Source of the DNA: DASRDU01 sp035560235
GTDB lineage: Bacteria > Acidobacteriota > Blastocatellia > RBC074
Assembly: GCA_035560235.1 (NCBI GenBank)
Contig: DATMAG010000006.1
Span: 1 to 33,501, forward strand
Direction of reading: 5' to 3'
DNA length: 33,501 nucleotides
Of this stretch, positions 27,944-33,501 are shown in pieces (positions within the stretch are counted from its first letter, which is position 1; each line of letters starts with the position of its first letter). The position numbers and the translations under genes were made by a program. The notes below the pieces were generated by a model. The model had not been told where the DNA came from, ran no database searches, and saw nothing but the letters and a program-made list of their open reading frames with translations.

Positions 27944-27957
27944 CAGGAAGACAGCCC

Positions 27958-28401
27958 ATGAAAAAATTTCCGGTCACTCTGCTGCTCGCGCTCATTTGCG
28001 TCTCACTCGCCATTGCTCAGCACAGACCCGGCGGGACTGAGCAGGCGATTCTGAAGCTCGAACAGGAATGGGTTGAGGCGCTCACCAAAGCAGACACCGC
28101 CGCGCTCGAACGCATCTATCACAATGATCTGACCTATACGCATTCGAGCGGCGTGGTGGACACCAAAGCCTCTTACATCGCCGGTCTGAAATCTGGCAAT
28201 ACAAAATATCTGTCGCTCGACCGCGAGGAGATCAAAGTCAGAATTTACGGGGACACCGCCATCGTCACCTGCAAAGCGGCCATCAGACTGCTCAACAAAG
28301 AGCAGTCCGTCAGCTTTACTGCCCGGCTGATTCACGTTTACGTCAGACAGGGCGGACGCTGGCAGATGGTCGCGCATCAGTCCACGCGCCTCGCTTCCTG
28401 A
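27958..28401 (+). CDS. Exported DUF4440/SnoaL-like (NTF2-fold) protein
   Basis: 147 residues from the ATG at 27958, which has AGGAAG about eight nucleotides upstream and lies 14 nt after the RraA-like stop. Signal peptide MKKFPVTLLLALICVSLAIAQ. The mature part is a single NTF2-like cone: ILKLEQEWVEALTKADTAALERIYHNDLTYTHSSGVVDTKASYIAGLKSG, then IKVRIYGDTAIVTCKAAI and RLIHVYVRQGGRWQMVAHQSTRL, the typical DUF4440 closing strands. The family includes small-molecule binding proteins and some isomerases; no catalytic residues can be assigned. Context suggests a role with the RraA-like enzyme and the permease. Confidence 0.88.
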   Translation: MKKFPVTLLLALICVSLAIAQHRPGGTEQAILKLEQEWVEALTKADTAALERIYHNDLTYTHSSGVVDTKASYIAGLKSGNTKYLSLDREEIKVRIYGDTAIVTCKAAIRLLNKEQSVSFTARLIHVYVRQGGRWQMVAHQSTRLAS

Positions 28402-28439
28402 GTCTCAAATCTCAAATCTGAAATCTCGAATCTGAGACT
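28401..28439. repeat. Five tandem heptamers directly before the lactate permease gene
   Basis: Units TCTCAAA, TCTCAAA, TCTGAAA, TCTCGAA and TCTGAGA run from 28403 to 28437 with exact period 7. The ends are reverse complements (AGTCTCA at 28401-28407 and TGAGACT at 28433-28439), so the array can close into a stem-loop. It starts at the base that completes the stop codon of the DUF4440 gene (TGA 28399-28401) and ends six nucleotides before the permease ATG, so it occupies the ribosome-binding region. Confidence 0.88.
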
Positions 28440-28444
28440 GCTCT

Positions 28445-30064
28445 ATGTCCTGGTCCCAGAATTACGATCCGCTGCACAATCATTTTCTTTCGACACTCGT
28501 TTCGGCGCTGCCGGTGCTGACGCTCTTCTTTGTGCTGGTGGTTTTGAAAAAGCGCGTCTGGGTGTCGGCTTTGTGCGGCCTGCTGATGGCCGTGCTGGTG
28601 GCGCTCGTGGTCTTTCGCATGCCTGCGCTGCTGGTGGCGGCGGCGGGCGTACACGGCTTTATTTTCGGGATGATTCGCATTGCGTGGATCATCGTGGCTT
28701 CGATCTTTCTTTATAACGTGGCCTGCGAGACGGGACAGTTTCAGGTGATGAAGGATTCGATTGCCGGGCTGTCGTCAGACAAGCGGCTGCAACTGGTGCT
28801 GATCGCCTTCTGCTTTGGCGCGTTTCTCGAAGGCACGGGCGGCGGCGGCGCACCTGTGGCAATTGCCGGAGCGTTTCTGATCGGGCTGGGCTTCGATCCG
28901 TTTCAGGCGGCGACTTTGTGCCTTGTCGCCAACACTGCGCCGGTCGCGTGGGGCGGCGTGGGCAATCCGATCCGCGTGCTGGCCGGAGTGACGGGCCTGC
29001 CCGAAGCGCAGTTCAGCGCGATGGCCGGGCGCATTCTGCCGCCCGTGTCGCTGATTCTGCCGCTCTGGCTCGTGCGCAGCATGGTCGGCTGGAAAGAGAC
29101 AGTGCAGGTCTGGCCCGCGCTGCTCATCAGCGGACTGTCATTTGCCGCGATGCAGTTTTACTGGTCGAACTATCAGGAATCGGGTCTGGTTGATGTGGTG
29201 TCGGCCATCTTTTCGCTGCTCGTGATGGTCGCGTTTCTGAAGTTCTGGAAGCCGAAGGAAATCATTCCGGTCGGCGGCGAACTGCCTGCGATCACGAAAC
29301 GGCACACGACCATTGAAGTACTGAAAGGCTGGTCGCCGTTTATTCTGGCTTCCGTGCTGATCTTTGTTACGGGATTGCCTGCGGTCAAAAAATATCTGAC
29401 CTTCAAACCGCTCGCGCACGAAATGCCTGTGCTGCACAACGCCGTGCTGAAGATGCCGCCCGTGGCTCCCGCGCCAAAGCCCGAAGAAGCAATTGCTGAT
29501 TTCAATTTCATCGGCATTCCTGGCACGGCGGTCTTTGTGGGCGGCATCATTGCGGCGCTGCTGGCCGGAATATCGCTCGGCAAGGCGCTGCGGCTGTTTG
29601 CGCTGACGCTCAAACAACTGATTCCGTCATTACTGGCGATCAGTTTTATGGTCGGGCTGGCATATGTCACGCGCTACGCCGGAATGGACACGGTGCTGGG
29701 ACTGAGCCTGACCGGAACGGGCTGGCTGTTTCCGTTCTTCGGCACGCTGCTCGGCTGGCTCGGCGTGGCGCTGACCGGAACCGATGCCGGATCGAATGCG
29801 CTCTTCGGCAATTTGCAGAAGGTCACTGCCGAGCAGTTGAATCTAAGTCCGATTCTGATGGGCGCGGCCAATTCGGCAGGCGGCGTGATGGGCAAGATGA
29901 TTGATGCTCAGTCCATCGTCGTTTCAAGCGCCGCGACTCAGCAGACGGGCAACGAAGCGGCGATCTTCAAGGCCGTCTTCAAACACAGCATCGTGCTGGC
30001 CGCCCTGGTCGGCGTCATCGTCATGATTTATGCTTACCTCATCCCTTCGGTCATTCCGAAATGA
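28445..30064 (+). CDS. lldP: L-lactate/glycolate permease family (LldP-type)
   Basis: 539 residues, near E. coli LldP (551), almost entirely hydrophobic with more than ten membrane helices. Family landmarks: the N-terminal LVSALPVLTLFFVLVVLKKRVW, the conserved loop FGAFLEGTGGGGAPVAIAGAFLIGLGFDPFQAATLCLVANTAPVAWGGVGNPI, and the C-terminal SLTGTGWLFPFFGTLLGWLGVALTGTDAGSNALFGNLQ and GAANSAGGVMGKMIDAQSIVVSSAAT. LldP proteins import L-lactate, D-lactate and glycolate with protons. The usual AGFGTP in the first loop reads GGGGAP, so specificity may differ. A heptamer repeat occupies the place of the ribosome site. The CocE-like gene follows, and the permease may import the acids that those exported hydrolases release. 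Confidence 0.9.
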   Translation: MSWSQNYDPLHNHFLSTLVSALPVLTLFFVLVVLKKRVWVSALCGLLMAVLVALVVFRMPALLVAAAGVHGFIFGMIRIAWIIVASIFLYNVACETGQFQVMKDSIAGLSSDKRLQLVLIAFCFGAFLEGTGGGGAPVAIAGAFLIGLGFDPFQAATLCLVANTAPVAWGGVGNPIRVLAGVTGLPEAQFSAMAGRILPPVSLILPLWLVRSMVGWKETVQVWPALLISGLSFAAMQFYWSNYQESGLVDVVSAIFSLLVMVAFLKFWKPKEIIPVGGELPAITKRHTTIEVLKGWSPFILASVLIFVTGLPAVKKYLTFKPLAHEMPVLHNAVLKMPPVAPAPKPEEAIADFNFIGIPGTAVFVGGIIAALLAGISLGKALRLFALTLKQLIPSLLAISFMVGLAYVTRYAGMDTVLGLSLTGTGWLFPFFGTLLGWLGVALTGTDAGSNALFGNLQKVTAEQLNLSPILMGAANSAGGVMGKMIDAQSIVVSSAATQQTGNEAAIFKAVFKHSIVLAALVGVIVMIYAYLIPSVIPK

Positions 30065-30135
30065 TCCGATCAGTACAGTACCGCGCGCGTCAGCAAGCGG
30101 GTTACTCAGAAAACAACCGCTTCAAAGGAAGAAAT

Positions 30136-32142
30136 ATGCCTCGTCAATCCAGACTGAATTACTCAACACCGTCATTTCCTCTGAATCATCTTTCCTCTGT
30201 GCACTCTGCGTCTCTGCGAGCAAACTTATCTCACGCAGAGGCGCAGAGGCGCAGAGAAGAGAAAGAGTGCGGATTGCGATTCAGGAATGCCCTGTTCCTC
30301 TTTCTGCTGATTACTGCCAGTCTCTTTTCTTATTCGCTCATCGCTGCGGCTCAGGCTGCGCAGGAAGTGAAGACCGGCGAAGTCACTTTTACCCGCACCG
30401 AAGTGATGATTCCGATGCGCGACGGCGTGAAACTGCACACGCTGATCTTTGCGCCGGAACAGATTGCTGAACCGCTGCCGCTGCTGATGCAGCGCACGCC
30501 TTACGGCATTGACGGGCGCAACTCGAAAAACGTCAATGCCGCCTACGCTGAACTCGTGGCCGATGGTTACATCTTCGTCTTTCAGGACATTCGCGGGCGC
30601 TACAAATCAGAAGGCGAGTTTGTGATGAATCGCCCGCTGCGCGAAAACCGCAATGACCCGAAAGCGACCGATGAAACCACCGACACTTACGACACGATTG
30701 AATGGCTGCTCAAAAACGTGCCGAAGAACAACGGGCGCGCCGGAATCTTTGGCGTGTCATATCCGGGCTGGACAACGGTGATGGGCATTCTCGACCCGCA
30801 CCCGGCGATGAAAGCCGCTTCGCCGCAGGCCGCGATGGGCGACACGTGGATGGGCGATGATTTCTTTCACAACGGCGCGTTCCGGCTGACTTATGGATTT
30901 GAATACGTCTACAGCCTCGAAACCTCGAAGGACGGCGCGTCATTCAGGCACGACCGCTATGACACTTATGACTGGTATCTGAAACTCGGCCCGCTCTCAA
31001 ACGTGAATGAAAAATACTTTCACGGCAGACTGCCGACGTGGCAGAGCTTCATCGAACATCCGACGTGGGATCGTTACTGGCAGCGCAAGGCGCTCGATGT
31101 CGTCGCAGGCAAACCGACCGTGCCGACGCTGAATGTCGCCGGATGGTGGGATCAGGAGGATTTTTACGGCGCGGTCAAAACCTATCTGGCCTTTGAAAAG
31201 AACGACACGCAGAACCTGAATTACCTGGTTGTCGGCCCGTGGAATCACGGCGGCTGGGGCGGCAAAGGCGACCGCCTGGGCCGCGTCACCTTTGACAGCG
31301 ACACGGGCAAATACTTCCGCGAAAAACTTCAGGCTCCGTTTTTCGCTTATTACCTCAAGGACAAGGGCGCGCTCAAACTTCCCGAAGTCACTTCCTTTGA
31401 AACCGGCAGCAACGAATGGAAGACCTATGAAGCGTGGCCGCCGAAGCAGAATTACACGCTGCGCAAGCTTTACTTTCACAGCGACGGTCGCTTGTCATTC
31501 GACGCGCCGACAAAGGATGGCGCTGATGAAAGCGACAGTTACGTTTCCGACCCGAAACATCCAGTGCCTTATCGCCCGCGCCCGGTGCAGGCGACTTACA
31601 GCCAGGGTTCGACCTGGGGCATCTGGCTGACGATGGATCAGCGTTTCGTGCACAACCGTCCCGACGTGCTGAGCTGGGAAACCGAAGTTCTCAGCGATGA
31701 CATTACCGTGTCCGGTCAGATCATCGCCAACCTGTTCGCGTCAACCAGCGGCACTGACAGCGACTGGATTGTGAAGCTGATTGACGTTTACCCGGAGGAA
31801 TGGCCACAGGATCGCACGATGGGCGGCTATCAACTGATGGTGGCGAGCGAAATTCTGCGCGGGCGTTATCGCAAAAGCTTCGAGAAACCTGAACCAGTCA
31901 GACCGAACGAAGTGAACGAGTACAAATGCGATCTGCGCTGGGCCGATCACACCTTCAAAAAAGGCCATCGGATTATGGTGCAGGTGCAGTCAACCTGGTT
32001 CCCGCTCTATGACCGCAACCCGCAGAAGTATGTCGAGAACATCTTCAAGGCGCAGGAATCAGACTTCATCCCTGCGACTCAGCGTGTCTTCAGATCGAGG
32101 AAATATCCTTCACACATGCTGCTGCCGGTGAGAACTCAATGA
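30136..32142 (+). CDS. Exported CocE/NonD family hydrolase (S15, X-Pro dipeptidyl-peptidase-like)
   Basis: 668 residues from the ATG at 30136, chosen for AAAGGAAG upstream; an ATG at 30061 overlaps the permease stop, and a TTG at 30274 would start just before the signal peptide. An inverted octamer repeat is translated near the N-terminus (SVHSASLR ... HAEAQRRREE), so the hydrophobic signal (NALFLFLLITASLFSYSLIAAA) begins only about 50 residues in. The catalytic alpha/beta domain has VMIPMRDGVKLHT, the oxyanion segment RTPYG, nucleophile Ser208 in GVSYPG, Asp339 in WWDQEDF and His371 in PWNHGGWG. The C-terminal beta domain (X-Pro DPP type) includes WIVKLIDVYPEEW and HRIMVQVQSTWFPLYDRNP. Family members cleave esters, amides or X-Pro peptides. 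The stop overlaps the next start by 4 nt. Confidence 0.9.
   Translation: MPRQSRLNYSTPSFPLNHLSSVHSASLRANLSHAEAQRRREEKECGLRFRNALFLFLLITASLFSYSLIAAAQAAQEVKTGEVTFTRTEVMIPMRDGVKLHTLIFAPEQIAEPLPLLMQRTPYGIDGRNSKNVNAAYAELVADGYIFVFQDIRGRYKSEGEFVMNRPLRENRNDPKATDETTDTYDTIEWLLKNVPKNNGRAGIFGVSYPGWTTVMGILDPHPAMKAASPQAAMGDTWMGDDFFHNGAFRLTYGFEYVYSLETSKDGASFRHDRYDTYDWYLKLGPLSNVNEKYFHGRLPTWQSFIEHPTWDRYWQRKALDVVAGKPTVPTLNVAGWWDQEDFYGAVKTYLAFEKNDTQNLNYLVVGPWNHGGWGGKGDRLGRVTFDSDTGKYFREKLQAPFFAYYLKDKGALKLPEVTSFETGSNEWKTYEAWPPKQNYTLRKLYFHSDGRLSFDAPTKDGADESDSYVSDPKHPVPYRPRPVQATYSQGSTWGIWLTMDQRFVHNRPDVLSWETEVLSDDITVSGQIIANLFASTSGTDSDWIVKLIDVYPEEWPQDRTMGGYQLMVASEILRGRYRKSFEKPEPVRPNEVNEYKCDLRWADHTFKKGHRIMVQVQSTWFPLYDRNPQKYVENIFKAQESDFIPATQRVFRSRKYPSHMLLPVRTQ
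30194..30258. repeat. Inverted octamer repeat arrays inside the 5' end of the CocE-like gene
   Basis: Right arm: CGCAGAGG, CGCAGAGG, CGCAGAGA (30235-30258). Left arm: ACTCTGCG and TCTCTGCG (30203-30218), preceded by CCTCTGTG at 30194-30201; these are reverse complements of the right-arm units. About 16 nt separate the arms. The element is in frame and is translated as part of the protein N-terminus. Confidence 0.9.
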
Positions 32143-33038
32143 TGAGCAAATCAATCCTCACAAGTTTCAGCGTGGCGCTGCTGCTGCTTGCCACGCTGCC
32201 CGCCTGCGCGCAGAACCTGCGGTTCGGTGACATTGACAAGCTGCCGAAACCGAAGGCCGATGCGCGCATTGCGTATGGCAAAGACCCGCTGCAATTCGGT
32301 GATCTGCGACTGCCTGCGGGCAGGGGGCCGCACCCGGTTGTGATCGTCATTCACGGCGGCTGCTGGCTGGCTGAATACAACCTCGAACACCTGTCGGCTT
32401 TCAGTGACGCGCTGACGAAAGCGGGCGTGGCGACCTGGAGCCTTGAATACAGGCGCGTCGGCAGTCCCGGTGGTGGCTGGCCCGGCACTTTTCAGGATGT
32501 GGCGCAGGGCGCTGATTACGTGCGCGAACTGGCGAAAAAATATCCGCTCGACCTCAGTCGCGTCATCGTCATCGGCCATTCTGCCGGAGGCCATCTGGCG
32601 CTGTGGCTGGCGGCGCGAAAGAAGCTGCCAAAGACCAGCGAGCTTTATACGGCGCATCCGCTGCCGTTGCAGGGCGTGATTTCACTGGCCGGAGTCACTG
32701 ACCTGGCAAAGTTCGCTCCCGGCTGCGGCGGCGCAATTGTGAAGATGCTGGGCGGCACGCCCGAAGAAATGCCCGCGCGTTATCAGCAGACCTCACCGAT
32801 TGAACTGCTGCCGCTCGGCATTCCGCAGCACCTCATCAACGGCGCACGCGACCGCATCGTGCCGCTGGAACAGGGAACCGGTTACGAATCCGCCGCGAAA
32901 AAGAAAGGCGATCAGGTGAAGCTGACCGTGCTTGAAAACGCCGCGCACTTTGAACTCGTCTCGCCGCAGGCAGCAGAGTGGCCGGTGATTCAGGACGCGG
33001 TGCTGACGATGCTCAGCCGGAAAATTCAGGAGAAATGA
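32139..33038 (+). CDS. Exported alpha/beta hydrolase (esterase/lipase, BD-FAE or kynurenine-formamidase-like)
   Basis: 299 residues with a signal peptide (ILTSFSVALLLLATLPACA). The catalytic set is complete: oxyanion motif VIHGGCW (His72), nucleophile Ser148 in GHSAGGH, Asp238 in GARDRIVP and His270 in ENAAHFELV. The short lid and the HGGxW/GHSAGG pair resemble small exported esterases and arylformamidase-like proteins that remove acyl groups. It overlaps the CocE-like gene by 4 nt (ATGA), so the two are translationally coupled and likely act on the same material. Substrate is not determinable from sequence. Confidence 0.9.
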   Translation: MMSKSILTSFSVALLLLATLPACAQNLRFGDIDKLPKPKADARIAYGKDPLQFGDLRLPAGRGPHPVVIVIHGGCWLAEYNLEHLSAFSDALTKAGVATWSLEYRRVGSPGGGWPGTFQDVAQGADYVRELAKKYPLDLSRVIVIGHSAGGHLALWLAARKKLPKTSELYTAHPLPLQGVISLAGVTDLAKFAPGCGGAIVKMLGGTPEEMPARYQQTSPIELLPLGIPQHLINGARDRIVPLEQGTGYESAAKKKGDQVKLTVLENAAHFELVSPQAAEWPVIQDAVLTMLSRKIQEK

Positions 33039-33101
33039 AAGCGGTTTGAGCAGTCTGTTTTATCCGCGAAGCGGACAGGAAAAACTCCTCTTTGCCGCTC
33101 A

Positions 33102-33157
33102 AACACAAAGAACACAAAGGCGGCTGAAAGATCAGCGAGCAACTTTTTGTGCTTTGC
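33102..33157. repeat. Tandem nonamers and a partial inverted arm between convergent genes
   Basis: Two exact AACACAAAG units (33102-33110 and 33111-33119) are followed about 25 nt later by a related pyrimidine-side sequence, TTTTTGTGCTTTG (33144-33156), that pairs only partly with them. It lies between the convergent alpha/beta hydrolase and hemA genes, where it might also act as a bidirectional terminator. The short frame across it (33046-33234) is not a real gene. Confidence 0.65.
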
Positions 33158-33189
33158 TTCCCTGCGTCAGGCCGGGTTGTGATTCTGAC

Positions 33190-33501
33190 TTACTTGTTAT
33201 GCCGGTAAAACTCGCGGAAGGCTTTGAGGTATGACGAATGGCCGTCTTCTGATTCGCGCAGTTCCCTGATGATCGGGTTGGTGAATTTATTGACGATGGA
33301 ATTGATCATGACGCGGATGGCTTCTTCCTGATCCTCGCTGATCTGGCCGAGGCGTTTGCGGCTGCGCTCGAATTCAGCCATGGCCAGCGCGCCGATTTCG
33401 CGGCGGAAGGCGCCGATGACGGTGTTCAGGTCGCCTTCAGCCAGGGTTTCAATGAAGCGGCGGGCTTCGGCTTCGATGATCTCTTCGGCGCGGGCGGCTT
33501 C
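33190..33501 (-). CDS. hemA: Glutamyl-tRNA reductase, C-terminal end (partial)
   Basis: The minus-strand frame is open from the right edge to a TAA at 33190-33192 and encodes 103 residues. The sequence (EAARAEEIIEAEARRF, LNTVIGAFRREI, EFERSRKRLGQISEDQEEAIRVMINSIVNKFTNP) matches the helical dimerisation domain of glutamyl-tRNA reductase, including the SIVNK(F/L)xxP signature. HemA reduces glutamyl-tRNA to glutamate-1-semialdehyde, the first committed step of C5-pathway tetrapyrrole synthesis, in the cytoplasm. The catalytic and NADPH domains lie outside the window. It converges with the alpha/beta hydrolase gene. Confidence 0.85.
   Translation of the reverse strand, partial: EAARAEEIIEAEARRFIETLAEGDLNTVIGAFRREIGALAMAEFERSRKRLGQISEDQEEAIRVMINSIVNKFTNPIIRELRESEDGHSSYLKAFREFYRHNK

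Noticed and set aside
33046..33234. 62-codon plus-strand frame after the alpha/beta hydrolase
   Set aside because: It translates through the AACACAAAG repeat and overlaps the end of hemA; no coding features.

Overview
The window looks like a chromosome segment of an Acidobacteriota-type soil or environmental bacterium, possibly class Blastocatellia or a Solibacter relative. This rests on gene content: a very large Oar-like TonB receptor with a carboxypeptidase-regulatory domain, a DUF1587/1595/1592/1588/1585 cytochrome-like protein with a Tat-exported DUF1552 partner, a membrane-anchored 'FLRFVCEME / YSPGDDSTVRNRA' winged-helix-like protein, and many exported enzymes. Protein-coding DNA is GC-rich. 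No tRNA, rRNA, CRISPR array or transposase was seen.

Left part (1-8545, minus strand): a polymorphic-toxin (Rhs) locus. Transcription runs right to left: AraC-type regulator with a C11 tract near its start codon, small exported cupredoxin-like protein, 1802-residue secreted Rhs/YD-repeat protein, and a 4-Cys small protein that overlaps the rhs stop codon and is probably the immunity protein. Beyond it lies the 3' part of a second rhs gene. That copy has the same core, no N-terminus and a different tip, so it is a likely orphan tip, and it runs off the left edge.

Middle part (8960-17529): a Tat-type exported 472-residue protein of unknown function, an exported HEAT-repeat protein, a hydantoinase B-like protein with no A subunit beside it, a corA gene interrupted by an in-frame TAG, a membrane-anchored winged-helix-like protein on the minus strand, and a Tat-exported enolase-superfamily (MR/MLE) enzyme.

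Right part (17593-33038, plus strand): the DUF1592-group protein and DUF1552 protein, separated by an oppositely oriented nucleotidyltransferase gene, are followed by a TonB-dependent receptor, an exported RraA-like protein, a DUF4440/SnoaL-like protein, an LldP-type lactate permease, an exported CocE/NonD hydrolase and an exported alpha/beta hydrolase. I infer a unit in which an outer-membrane receptor and periplasmic hydrolases feed a 2-hydroxyacid permease. The right edge holds the 3' end of hemA (glutamyl-tRNA reductase) on the minus strand.

A recurring feature is a set of short tandem repeats (units of 7, 8, 9 or 18 nt), often in two inverted arms, at gene boundaries (11253-11340, 23202-23300, 28401-28439, 33102-33157) and inside coding sequence (hyuB 11674-11697; CocE gene 30194-30258). 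The unit sequence differs at each site although the architecture is similar. This set, together with the rhs tip/orphan-tip arrangement, is the most interesting material in the window.
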